Positions 7,520-14,751 of a stretch of DNA of 21,093 nt are shown here, piece by piece (positions within the stretch are counted from its first letter, which is position 1; the number at the start of each line of letters is the position of its first letter). The stretch lies in the NCBI GenBank assembly GCA_937876865.1, contig CALEFF010000024.1:1-21093 (forward strand), in the 5' to 3' direction. Position numbers and translations under genes: made by a program. The DNA is from an uncultured Bacteroidales bacterium (GTDB lineage Bacteria; Bacteroidota; Bacteroidia; Bacteroidales; P3). The notes beneath the pieces were generated by a model. It ran no database searches. It saw only the letters and a list, made by a program, of their open reading frames with translations, and was not told the origin of the DNA.

Positions 7520-8647
7520 ATGAATTGTAAAACAAAAAATATAATAATACTTTCGTTGTTGATTTTGCTTCCTTTCTTTGCAAAATCGCAAGAAATGTAT
7601 GTGGAAGATAGTTTAGAGTTTGAAATAGGAGTCTTGCGACTTGAAATAGATAGGTTGCAAGAAGATATAACTAACCTCAATGAAAGAAACGAAAGACTTC
7701 GCAATAGAAATAAAGAATTATTGCTTAGAAACGATACACTCTTAGTTGTAAACAAAGAAATTCAACAACAATTACAAGAAAAAAACGCCTTGTTAGAAGA
7801 TAAGATAAAACTCTTGCAACAAAAAGAAATTCTCTTTGCCGAAAAAGAACAAGTATATAAAGAAGCAATAAGTACTTCAAACGTAGATAAAGCAAAAGTT
7901 GAAGGATTGTTAGAGGCAAAAAATGCAAACTTAGAGGGCAAAGACAGAGAGATTCAATTGCTGCAAAAAAATATTAACGAAAAAGAAAATTACATCTCAA
8001 CCAAAGACCAACAGTTGCAAAACATTTCGGCAGAAAGAGATAAATATTTCAGAATGTCGGACACGTTAAGAGAAAAACTTAAAGCTGCCGAAATTATCAT
8101 TATGCAAAGAGAAGAAGAGTTGAAATACACTCGTCAAAGAGCAGAAGCAGCCGAAGAAAAAGTAACCTTAGCCACAAATCGTAAGAAAAAAGTAAGAGTA
8201 ATTCAAGGAATGGCGATGAGACTCTATCCAACGCCAGAATGGACCATACAACCAAGAGTCTCAACTAACGGAGTAACACAAAATACTATACTAAACAAAA
8301 ACTCAGGTAGTGTAGATTTTGATTTAGTCGTAGGAGCCTCAATGATGCTTTATGATTTAACAAGACCAAATAGCAAATTTTCGCAAGATATTGGCCTTTA
8401 CGTAGGATTTGGAGGCAATAACCTTTTCAAAAACTTTTATGTAGGACCGTCTTACAAGTTTTTAGATTTCTTTCACCTTGCAGCAGGTGTAAATATTGCA
8501 CAATACGAAGTGCTTGCAGATGGATGGAGTGAAGGAGATGTGCTTCCTGATGGTTGGGCAATACAAACAACAAGAGAATGGAAAGTTACAGCCTTTATTT
8601 CCATAAGTTTCGACCTTGATTTTATTTCTTACATTGGCAAAAAATAA
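7520..8647 (+). CDS. Secreted coiled-coil protein with beta-rich C-terminal domain
   Basis: 375 residues. A signal peptide (residues 1-23, ending AKS) leads to a long, highly charged coiled coil from about 30 to 205, rich in Leu/Ile heptads with Glu, Lys, Asn and Gln. The last 155 residues change character: alternating hydrophobic and polar residues with aromatic girdles (VIQGMAMRLYP, FDLVVGASMMLY, DIGLYVGFGGNN, FYVGPSYKFL, FHLAAGVNIAQY) and a C-terminal strand AFISISFDLDF. This suggests a small outer-membrane barrel or beta sandwich, with the coiled coil in the periplasm. The neighbours with export functions fit an envelope role. I cannot name a family. Confidence 0.72.
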   Translation: MNCKTKNIIILSLLILLPFFAKSQEMYVEDSLEFEIGVLRLEIDRLQEDITNLNERNERLRNRNKELLLRNDTLLVVNKEIQQQLQEKNALLEDKIKLLQQKEILFAEKEQVYKEAISTSNVDKAKVEGLLEAKNANLEGKDREIQLLQKNINEKENYISTKDQQLQNISAERDKYFRMSDTLREKLKAAEIIIMQREEELKYTRQRAEAAEEKVTLATNRKKKVRVIQGMAMRLYPTPEWTIQPRVSTNGVTQNTILNKNSGSVDFDLVVGASMMLYDLTRPNSKFSQDIGLYVGFGGNNLFKNFYVGPSYKFLDFFHLAAGVNIAQYEVLADGWSEGDVLPDGWAIQTTREWKVTAFISISFDLDFISYIGKK

Positions 8648-8656
8648 GACTAAAAG

Positions 8657-9880
8657 ATGAAAATCCTAATAAAAAACGTCTTACTTGGCGAAGAAAGAGT
8701 AGATATATTAGTAAACGAAAACCTAATAGAAAAAATAACCTCAAAAATAGAAGACAAAGAAGCCGAAGTCTTTGATGCGAGCAATTTAGCCGCACTACCA
8801 GCATTCTATAATATGCACACACATTCTTCAATGACACTTTTGCGAGGATTTTGCGAAGACTTGCCCTTATTTGATTGGCTAAACAATATTTGGAAAAAAG
8901 AAGCAGAACTTTCCTCCGAAGATATATATAACGGAACACGCCTTGCAATTCTTGAAATGATAAAAAGCGGAACGGTTTTCTTTGCCGATATGTATTGGCA
9001 TCACGCTTCAATCATAAAAGCCGTAGAGGAAATGGGAATAAGAGCCAATATAGGCATTTGTTTTATGAATTCCCTTGGCAGGAAAACAATAGATGAATGT
9101 TTTGATTATGCAAAAAACAAAACCTTTTCTCAAAATTCTTTACTAAGTCTTTCAATCGCACCGCATGCAATATACACTTGCGATAGAAAATTATACGAAG
9201 AATGTTATCGTTTTGCAAAAGACAATGATTTAATCTTTCATACACATCTTTCAGAAACGCAAAAAGAAGTAGAAGACTCATTAAAAGAAAACGGATTAAG
9301 ACCTGTGGAATACTTAAACAGCCTTGGAGTGCTTGATGATAAAACCTTGCTTGCTCATTGTGTTCATTTATCGGAAAAAGAAGCCGAAATACTTTCACAA
9401 ACTCGCTCAACCTTGGTGCATAACCCTTGTTCAAATATGAAACTCGCCTCAGGAGTGTTCGATTCTCGTCAAGCAAGAAAATATAACTGCAACATAGCAC
9501 TTGGAACAGATGGAAACTCTTCAAATAACAATCTTTCAATGATAGAGGAAATGAAAATAGCTTCCTTGCTTGCCAAAGTGCATTACTTAGACAGCGAAGA
9601 AGGAAACTCAAACCAAGTATTTCAATGGGCAACCAAAAATGGAGCAGAAGCAGTCGGCATAAATGCAGGAGAAATCAAAGAAGGAAAATTGGCTGATATT
9701 GTATTTGTTAATCTTAATGATGAAAAAATGATTCCAAACTACAATACTATCTCAAATCTTATTTACTCTGCCGACACAAAGTGCATAGATAGCCTAATGT
9801 GTAATGGAAAATTCGTAATGAAACACCAATATGTAGAAGGGGAAGAAGAAATAATAGAAATAGCACAAAGATATAAATAA
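8657..9880 (+). CDS. MtaD-like amidohydrolase (methylthioadenosine / S-adenosylhomocysteine deaminase group)
   Basis: 407 residues, cytoplasmic. It has all metal and substrate positions of the ATZ/TRZ amidohydrolase family: HTH at 54-56, IAPH (His 170), FHTHLSE (His 197, Glu 200), LLAHCVH (His 234), NPCSNMKLASG (256-266) and GTDG (Asp 285). Spacing closely follows Thermotoga MtaD, which deaminates S-adenosylhomocysteine and methylthioadenosine. Related enzymes deaminate guanine or other aromatic amines, so substrate is inferred, not shown. The first 45 residues and the end (IKEGKLADIVFVNL) form the usual small beta domain. It lies 9 bases after the coiled-coil gene and 3 bases before the next gene, which argues for co-transcription although no functional link is evident. 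Confidence 0.85.
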   Translation: MKILIKNVLLGEERVDILVNENLIEKITSKIEDKEAEVFDASNLAALPAFYNMHTHSSMTLLRGFCEDLPLFDWLNNIWKKEAELSSEDIYNGTRLAILEMIKSGTVFFADMYWHHASIIKAVEEMGIRANIGICFMNSLGRKTIDECFDYAKNKTFSQNSLLSLSIAPHAIYTCDRKLYEECYRFAKDNDLIFHTHLSETQKEVEDSLKENGLRPVEYLNSLGVLDDKTLLAHCVHLSEKEAEILSQTRSTLVHNPCSNMKLASGVFDSRQARKYNCNIALGTDGNSSNNNLSMIEEMKIASLLAKVHYLDSEEGNSNQVFQWATKNGAEAVGINAGEIKEGKLADIVFVNLNDEKMIPNYNTISNLIYSADTKCIDSLMCNGKFVMKHQYVEGEEEIIEIAQRYK

Positions 9881-9883
9881 AAA

Positions 9884-10618
9884 ATGAAAAAAGTATTAGC
9901 ATATTTTCTTTTTATAACACTAAGTTTTCTTTCTTTTAGTCAAGGAAAAGAAAGCATAGAATGGGTAAAAGTAGAAGGCGGAAGTTTTCTTATGGGCTGT
10001 GAGAAAACAGAGGCTGACTGTTATCCCGATGAAGAGCAACATAAAATCACTCTTTCTTCTTTTTTCATTTCAAAATACGAAATAACCGTAGCACAATACA
10101 GATATTACTGCAATCAAACAGGCAAATCAATGCCACAAGAGCCTAATTTTGGTTGGCAAGACAATGCTCCGATAGTAAATATCACTTGGCAAGAGGCAAA
10201 AGACTATGCAAAATGGGCAGGAGGTAGGCTTCCCTCAGAAGCAGAATGGGAATTTGCAGCACGAGGAGGTAATAAAAGTAAAGGATTTAAATATTCAGGA
10301 GGCGATAACCCTTTGGAAGTAGGTTGGTGTTATGAAAACTCCGAAAAAACTACTCATCCCGTAGGCGAAAAACTACCAAATGAATTAGGACTCTATGATA
10401 TGAGTGGAAATGCTTGGGAATGGTGCGAAGATAATTATGATATATATTACTATAAGAAAAGTCCAGAAAAAAATCCCAAAGGTCCCGCAAAAGGAATAGG
10501 CAAAGTAAATCGTGGAGGTTGTTATAATTTTGATTATCACTTGATGAAACCCTCACATCGCAGAGGAAGCGGAGCCGAAAGCACAGGCACAGGCACAGGA
10601 TTTAGAATTGCAAAATAA
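9884..10618 (+). CDS. Secreted FGE/SUMF1-fold protein lacking the catalytic cysteines
   Basis: 244 residues with a signal peptide (about 1-19, ending FSQ). The rest is a complete formylglycine-generating-enzyme-like domain: WVKVEGGSFLMGC at the start, the ITVAQYRYYC helix, NITWQEAKDYAKWAG, RLPSEAEWEFAARGG, GNAWEWCEDNY and finally NRGGCYNFD through GFRIAK. Sulfatase-activating enzymes have two Cys in the last segment (GGSY..C....C); here there is one Cys directly after RGG and Ser/His/Arg elsewhere, so formylglycine formation is unlikely. Non-catalytic members of this fold include GldJ and GldK/PorK of the type IX system, and PorW opens this operon, so a structural or binding role in the periplasm is plausible. 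It is shorter than GldK and lacks a lipobox, so I do not name it. Confidence 0.82.
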   Translation: MKKVLAYFLFITLSFLSFSQGKESIEWVKVEGGSFLMGCEKTEADCYPDEEQHKITLSSFFISKYEITVAQYRYYCNQTGKSMPQEPNFGWQDNAPIVNITWQEAKDYAKWAGGRLPSEAEWEFAARGGNKSKGFKYSGGDNPLEVGWCYENSEKTTHPVGEKLPNELGLYDMSGNAWEWCEDNYDIYYYKKSPEKNPKGPAKGIGKVNRGGCYNFDYHLMKPSHRRGSGAESTGTGTGFRIAK

Positions 10619-10630
10619 AAAAATAAAGAT

Positions 10631-10963
10631 ATGGAAAATTTTACAGATTATTTGTTTTGGAGTATTATTGTTCTAACAATAATATGTTTTGTTTTAGGCT
10701 GGCTTTTTGGTAAAAAGTTTGTTTTAAACAAAGTAAAAAAAAGAGAGTTCGCTGATACGGACATTGAAAATCAAATCAAACGATACGAAAAGAAACAAAA
10801 AATTTGGAGTTTCTTGTTGATTGCTTATTTGGTTGTGCAAATAGTGGTAAAAATCTCTCTTCACAGAGCAGGAGATGTTTACATCTATTCTTTAATGCCT
10901 ATTTTTTCTTGGTTTGTATCATATTATGCAGCCATTTGTGGCTATTTAAAAAGTCTTAAATAA
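10631..10963 (+). CDS. Small membrane protein, function unknown
   Basis: 110 residues with one N-terminal helix (about 7-28), a charged loop rich in Lys/Arg/Glu (29-56), a second helix (58-76) and a third hydrophobic stretch near the end (87-105). The first hydrophobic stretch ends in GWLFGKK, so the loop should be cytoplasmic. It starts 12 bases after the preceding gene and is the last gene of the run. I do not recognise a family. Confidence 0.65.
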   Translation: MENFTDYLFWSIIVLTIICFVLGWLFGKKFVLNKVKKREFADTDIENQIKRYEKKQKIWSFLLIAYLVVQIVVKISLHRAGDVYIYSLMPIFSWFVSYYAAICGYLKSLK

Positions 10964-10989
10964 GGAAAATTTTCGTTGTTTGTAAGTCT

Positions 10990-11078
10990 ATGAAAAAAAC
11001 TCTAAGAAAAAAATAAAAAAAGCAAAGAAAAATTTTAAAAAATCAAAGAAAAAAAATAAAAAATCAAAGAAAATTTAA
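10990..11078 (+). repeat. A-tract tandem repeat, possible Lys-rich micro-ORF
   Basis: Three 21-base units (11016-11036, 11037-11057, 11058-11078) each start with six A then GCAAAG or TCAAAG. A short frame opens at ATG 10990 (MKKTLRKK) and stops at 11014-11016; the frame one base back continues as IKKAKKNF, KKSKKKN, KKSKKI to a stop at 11076-11078. The switch point is a run of seven A at 11007-11013. The unit length equals seven codons and also two helical turns, so either a coding or a bent-DNA reading is possible. It fills most of the gap between 10963 and 11145. Confidence 0.5.
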
Positions 11079-11082
11079 ACAC

Positions 11083-11114
11083 AAACGCAGAAAGCATAAT
11101 TGCTCTCTGCGTTT
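11083..11114. terminator. Bidirectional hairpin terminator between the porW operon and htpG
   Basis: AAACGCAGAAAGCA (11083-11096) pairs with TGCTCTCTGCGTTT (11101-11114) around a TAAT loop, with one mismatch, followed by TTCTT on the plus strand. It stands between the last operon gene and the end of htpG, and the A-rich sequence on its left gives T-rich RNA on the minus strand. Confidence 0.8.
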
Positions 11115-11144
11115 TTCTTAAAGAAATGAGCGTTTACTCGTTTT

Positions 11145-13043
11145 TTATTTTATAATTTCTACGCTACGGCTTATGAAATTATCTAAGGCTTCGCCTTTTA
11201 ATAGTCCTTGACCAAGAAGTGCAAGGTCTTTTAGTTGAGATAGGGTTTGAGTTTGTTTGTCTGCGTCTTTTTCTTCAAGGATTTGCGACATTATAGGGTG
11301 GTTTACGTTTACTACAAGGTTGTAATGTTCAGGCATATCTCCATAGAAAGACGCCATTCCGCCACCTCCCATTTCTGCCATTTCCTTCATTCTTCTCATA
11401 AACTCGTTTTGTGTTATTGAAAAAGGATATGCAGTTTGTTCAAGGCTTTCTGTTTGAACAGTAAACTTAGTTTTATCAACTATTGCTTCAACTAATGTTT
11501 TTAATTTATTAGTTTCTTCTTCTGAAAGTTTAGAAGGGATTACTTCATCTTTTTCTATTAGTTTTTCAATAGTGTCTGAGTCAATTCTTGCAAACTTAAC
11601 ATCTGTGAATTTATGCTCTAAGGTTTGTATGAAGTGATTATCTAAAATTCCGTCCATTAAAAGCACATCGTATCCTTTGTCTTTTGCTGCTTTTATGTAG
11701 GAGTATTGTTCGTCTATGTTGTTTGCATAAAGGTAAACTAACTTTTTGTTTTTGTCTGTTTGAAGTGCTTCAATTTTTGCTTTGTATTCTTCAAATGTAA
11801 AGTAGTTTGATTCTGTGTTTTTCAACTGACAAACCTTTGACATACGATCATAGAATTTTTCATCGCTAATCATACCATATTTTATAAAGATTGAAAGGTC
11901 GTCCCACTTCTTTATAAATTCGTCTTTGTCGTTTTTGTACATTTGTTCTAACTTTTCTGCAACTTTTTTAGAGATGTGAGAAGATATTTTCTTTACATTT
12001 CCATCGGCTTGCAAGTAAGAACGGCTTACATTCAAAGGAATGTCTGGTGAGTCCAATACTCCACGAAGAAGCATCATATATTCAGGAACTACACCTTCAA
12101 CACTGTCGGTTACAAAGACTTGATTGCAGTATAATTGTATTTTATCTCTGTGTGGATCTATGTTTTTCTTTACCTTAGGGAAATAAAGTACTCCTGTAAG
12201 GTTGAAAGGATAATCTACATTCAAATGAATATGGAACAAAGGTTCATCAAAATTCATTGGATATAGTTCGTGGAAGAATTTATTGTAGTCTTCGTCTTTT
12301 AATTCGCTTGGTTTTTGTTTCCAAAGAGGGTTTGTGTTGTTGATTATTCTGTCTTTTTTTACTTCAACTCTTTTAGGTTTTCCTTCTTCGTCTTTTTCTG
12401 TTTCAGAATCTTCCCAATCTGTTTCTTGGCCACAACGAATTTCGATTGGCATAAACTTACAATATTTTTCTAAAAGAGAGATTATTCTGTGCTCTTCAAG
12501 AAATTCTGAGGATTCTTCATCAATATGCATTATGATTTCTGTTCCTCTTTCTGCTTTTTCTATTTCTTCAATTGAGTATTCTGTGCTTCCGTCACAGGTC
12601 CAACGCACTGCTTTTGCATCAGTAAAGGATTTAGTTTTGATTTCCACCAAATCACTTACCATAAATGAAGAAAAGAAACCTAATCCAAAGTGTCCGATAA
12701 GTCCGTTTGCTTCTAATTCGCTTTTTCCTTTGTATTTTTCAACAAATTCTTCTGCTCCTGAAAATGCAATTTGAGTAATATATTTTTCAACTTCTTCTTT
12801 GCTCATTCCAATCCCTCTATCAATTACCGATAAAGTCTTTTGGTCTTTGTCAATCTTTACATCTATTGTTAAATCGCCTAATTCTCCTTTAAATTCGCCC
12901 AAAGAAGCAAGTGTTTTTAACTTTTGAGTAGCATCAACTGCATTACTTACTATTTCTCTTAAAAAGATTTCATGGTCAGAGTAGAGAAATTTTTTGATAA
13001 CAGGAAAAATATTCTCTGTTTTTACGTTTATTGTACCTTTCAT
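11145..13043 (-). CDS. htpG: Hsp90-type molecular chaperone HtpG
   Basis: 632 residues, close to the E. coli length of 624. The N-terminal ATPase (GHKL) domain is complete: LREIVSNAVDA (Asn 34, Asp 37), DRGIGM (75-80) and GHFGLGFFSSFMV (117-129), with the ATP-lid region between. The middle domain has the catalytic-loop Arg in LNVSRSYLQ, and the C-terminal dimerisation domain ends near LALLGQGLLKG. HtpG is a cytosolic, ATP-driven chaperone for late folding of client proteins. It stands alone and is divergent from hydF. I see no CIRCE-like repeat and no good TAnnTTTG element ahead of it, so its control cannot be read. Confidence 0.97.
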   Translation of the reverse strand: MKGTINVKTENIFPVIKKFLYSDHEIFLREIVSNAVDATQKLKTLASLGEFKGELGDLTIDVKIDKDQKTLSVIDRGIGMSKEEVEKYITQIAFSGAEEFVEKYKGKSELEANGLIGHFGLGFFSSFMVSDLVEIKTKSFTDAKAVRWTCDGSTEYSIEEIEKAERGTEIIMHIDEESSEFLEEHRIISLLEKYCKFMPIEIRCGQETDWEDSETEKDEEGKPKRVEVKKDRIINNTNPLWKQKPSELKDEDYNKFFHELYPMNFDEPLFHIHLNVDYPFNLTGVLYFPKVKKNIDPHRDKIQLYCNQVFVTDSVEGVVPEYMMLLRGVLDSPDIPLNVSRSYLQADGNVKKISSHISKKVAEKLEQMYKNDKDEFIKKWDDLSIFIKYGMISDEKFYDRMSKVCQLKNTESNYFTFEEYKAKIEALQTDKNKKLVYLYANNIDEQYSYIKAAKDKGYDVLLMDGILDNHFIQTLEHKFTDVKFARIDSDTIEKLIEKDEVIPSKLSEEETNKLKTLVEAIVDKTKFTVQTESLEQTAYPFSITQNEFMRRMKEMAEMGGGGMASFYGDMPEHYNLVVNVNHPIMSQILEEKDADKQTQTLSQLKDLALLGQGLLKGEALDNFISRSVEIIK

Positions 13044-13119
13044 ATCTTTGTTTTATTTTAATATTTCTTCGTTTTATTTTAAAAAAACAAAGGAAAAATT
13101 TGTTCCAAAAGGCTTTTGC

Positions 13120-13132
13120 TGACAAATTGTCA
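13120..13132. promoter_or_regulatory. 13-base palindrome between htpG and hydF
   Basis: TGACAA, one A, TTGTCA: perfect six-base arms. It lies 13 bases upstream of the hydF TAnnTTTG element, where the TTTG element should stand but does not. That position suits an activator or repressor site. The half-site matches no regulator I can name with confidence. Confidence 0.4.
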
Positions 13133-13144
13133 TAATATTTTGTT

Positions 13145-13152
13145 TATATTTG
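13145..13152 (+). promoter_or_regulatory. -7 element of the hydF promoter
   Basis: TATATTTG followed by CAG, the same core as upstream of porW, 16 bases before the hydF ATG. The nearest TTTG (13115-13118) is 26 bases away instead of 19-20, so the promoter looks incomplete and may need an activator. Confidence 0.55.
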
Positions 13153-13168
13153 CAGAAAAAATTTTGCT

Positions 13169-14350
13169 ATGGAAAACACTACAAAAGAAAATAGAAAGTA
13201 TATTGGATTTTTTGGAAGAACAAATGTTGGAAAAAGTACGCTTGTAAACGCTCTAACAGGACAAAATGTTTCTATTGTTTCGCAAGAAAGAGGCACAACA
13301 ACCGATGTGGTTAAGAAAAATATGGAATTGTTTGGTTATGGTGCGGTTGTTGTTGTGGATACTGCTGGCTTAGATGATGAAACCTTACTTGGAGAAAAGA
13401 GAGTTAAAGCTTCTTTGCACGCTCTTACTCAAATGGATTTAGCAGTTTTAGTTGTGAGCGAAAATAGGTTTGAAGAGTTGGAAGAATCTTTTGTTGAAAA
13501 ATGCAAGAAATATGATATTCCTTGTGTGATTCTTTATAATAAGGCAGATATTTGCCCTGTGAGTGAGGAATTGAAAGAGAAAATTTCGCTTGAATTAAAG
13601 AATCATTCTTCTAAATCAATGCTTGAAGTTTCTAACCTTTTGTCTAAAACGCTAAAAGCAAAAGAGGGGGAGAAGAGAACACCACTTCAAGGAGTTGTAA
13701 AAAAGGGAGATGTTATTCTTTTAGTTACTCCTATTGATAGTGCGGCTCCTGCGGGACGTTTAATCTTACCGCAAGTGCAATTGATTAGAGATGTGTTGGA
13801 CAAAGACTGCGTTTGCATTGCAGTGAAGGAAACAGATCTGGAAATGACTCTTAAAGAAAAAGGAATAAAACCAGATCTTGTAATAACGGATTCAAAGGTT
13901 TTTGAAATGGTTGATAAGATTGTGCCAAGGGAAATTAAACTTACAAGTTTTTCTGTTGTTTTGGCAAGAATGAAAGGAGCGTTTGAACAATATCTTAAAG
14001 GTACTCCGCATTTGGATAAGTTGAAAGATGGAGACAAAGTCCTTATGTTAGAAAGTTGTACTCATCAACCAACTTGTGAAGATATTGGAAGAGTAAAATT
14101 ACCTGCTTGGATAACAAAATATACAGGCAAGAAATTGGAATTTAGTGCTGTTTCTGGACTTTCTGAAATAGAAACTCCGCTTACAGATTATGCAATGATA
14201 ATTCAATGTGGTGGTTGCGTGGCTACTGCCTCTCAAATAAGAAATCGTCTTTTGCCTGCATTGGAAAATAACATACCTGTAGGTAATTATGGCTTAGTTA
14301 TAGCCTATATTCATGGTATTTTCAATAGGGCAACTGAAATCTTTAAGTAA
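13169..14350 (+). CDS. hydF: [FeFe]-hydrogenase maturation GTPase HydF
   Basis: 393 residues, the usual HydF length of about 400. The GTPase domain has the P loop GRTNVGKS (16-23), the conserved Thr in RGTTTD, DTAGLDD and NKAD. A dimerisation domain follows, and the C-terminal cluster-binding domain carries CTH (297-299) and CGGC (347-350), 47 residues apart, matching the CxH...HCxxC pattern except that Gln 346 replaces the His before the last pair. HydF is the scaffold on which HydE and HydG build the 2Fe subcluster before its transfer to the hydrogenase. Neither hydE, hydG nor a hydrogenase gene is in the window. Its ATG is supported by the promoter element just upstream. No terminator follows; a new promoter starts 5 bases after the stop codon. 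Confidence 0.95.
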   Translation: MENTTKENRKYIGFFGRTNVGKSTLVNALTGQNVSIVSQERGTTTDVVKKNMELFGYGAVVVVDTAGLDDETLLGEKRVKASLHALTQMDLAVLVVSENRFEELEESFVEKCKKYDIPCVILYNKADICPVSEELKEKISLELKNHSSKSMLEVSNLLSKTLKAKEGEKRTPLQGVVKKGDVILLVTPIDSAAPAGRLILPQVQLIRDVLDKDCVCIAVKETDLEMTLKEKGIKPDLVITDSKVFEMVDKIVPREIKLTSFSVVLARMKGAFEQYLKGTPHLDKLKDGDKVLMLESCTHQPTCEDIGRVKLPAWITKYTGKKLEFSAVSGLSEIETPLTDYAMIIQCGGCVATASQIRNRLLPALENNIPVGNYGLVIAYIHGIFNRATEIFK

Positions 14351-14354
14351 AAAA

Positions 14355-14386
14355 TTTGGCAAGTATTATTAAAAACTGTAATTTTG
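14355..14386 (+). promoter_or_regulatory. Promoter of the DUF4810-DUF799-radA unit
   Basis: TTTG at 14355-14358 and TAATTTTG at 14379-14386 are separated by 20 bases, a good match to the Bacteroidota consensus. Transcription should start about 5-8 bases later, just ahead of ATG 14404. This also rules out TTG 14356 as a start for the next gene. Confidence 0.7.
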
Positions 14387-14403
14387 ACAAAAAAATAAGA
14401 GAA

Positions 14404-14751
14404 ATGAAGAAATTATTTTCAATATTGTTTTTAACCCTTGTGTTTACTTCTTGCTCCAAGGTGCTATATACACATTATGATTATCAAGATGTTGTATATA
14501 CTTATGCGAAACAAACAGAGCAATTACAAGATAAGGATTACAAGAATATGGCTAAGATTTTTGCTCCAATTGTTAAAGAACCCAAAGGAGAGAATCTTGT
14601 TGCTCCTCCTGGCTCTTACGCTGATTATGCTTATCTTATGTACAAGAGAGGCGACAAAGATGAGGCTAAAATCTACTTTGAAAAAGAGTATTTAACTTAT
14701 CCCGAAAGTAAAACTTATATTCAGTCGTTAATGGAGAAATTAGGATTATGA
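14404..14751 (+). CDS. DUF4810 family lipoprotein
   Basis: 115 residues from ATG 14404, which gives a lipoprotein signal MKKLFSILFLTLVFTSC (Cys 17) at the very N-terminus; a longer reading from TTG 14356 would start inside the promoter. The mature part (YDYQDVVYTYAK, then VAPPGSYADYAYLMYKRGDKDEAKIYFEKEYLTYPES) matches DUF4810, whose helix pair near the end resembles a single TPR. In other bacteria these proteins are encoded in a trio with a CsgG-like lipoprotein and a DUF799 lipoprotein and are thought to act together at the outer membrane. Here the DUF799 partner overlaps by 4 bases, but no CsgG-like gene is present. Confidence 0.82.
   Translation: MKKLFSILFLTLVFTSCSKVLYTHYDYQDVVYTYAKQTEQLQDKDYKNMAKIFAPIVKEPKGENLVAPPGSYADYAYLMYKRGDKDEAKIYFEKEYLTYPESKTYIQSLMEKLGL

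Noticed and set aside
8622..9011. Minus-strand open frame rich in Leu, Arg and Phe across the deaminase start
   Set aside because: Antisense to two well-supported genes, with no start signal and low-complexity product.
9063..9632. Long open frame of 189 codons on the minus strand inside the deaminase gene
   Set aside because: It lies antisense to a gene with all family motifs and its product is a Leu/Phe/Arg-rich string with no domain, the usual mirror of AT-rich coding DNA.
9884..10618. Naming this gene gldJ, gldK or an active sulfatase-modifying enzyme
   Set aside because: No lipobox, shorter than GldJ/GldK, and the catalytic cysteine pair is absent.
14356..14403. Longer start (TTG 14356) for the DUF4810 gene
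   Set aside because: It lies inside the promoter and would bury the lipoprotein signal; ATG 14404 puts the signal at the N-terminus.
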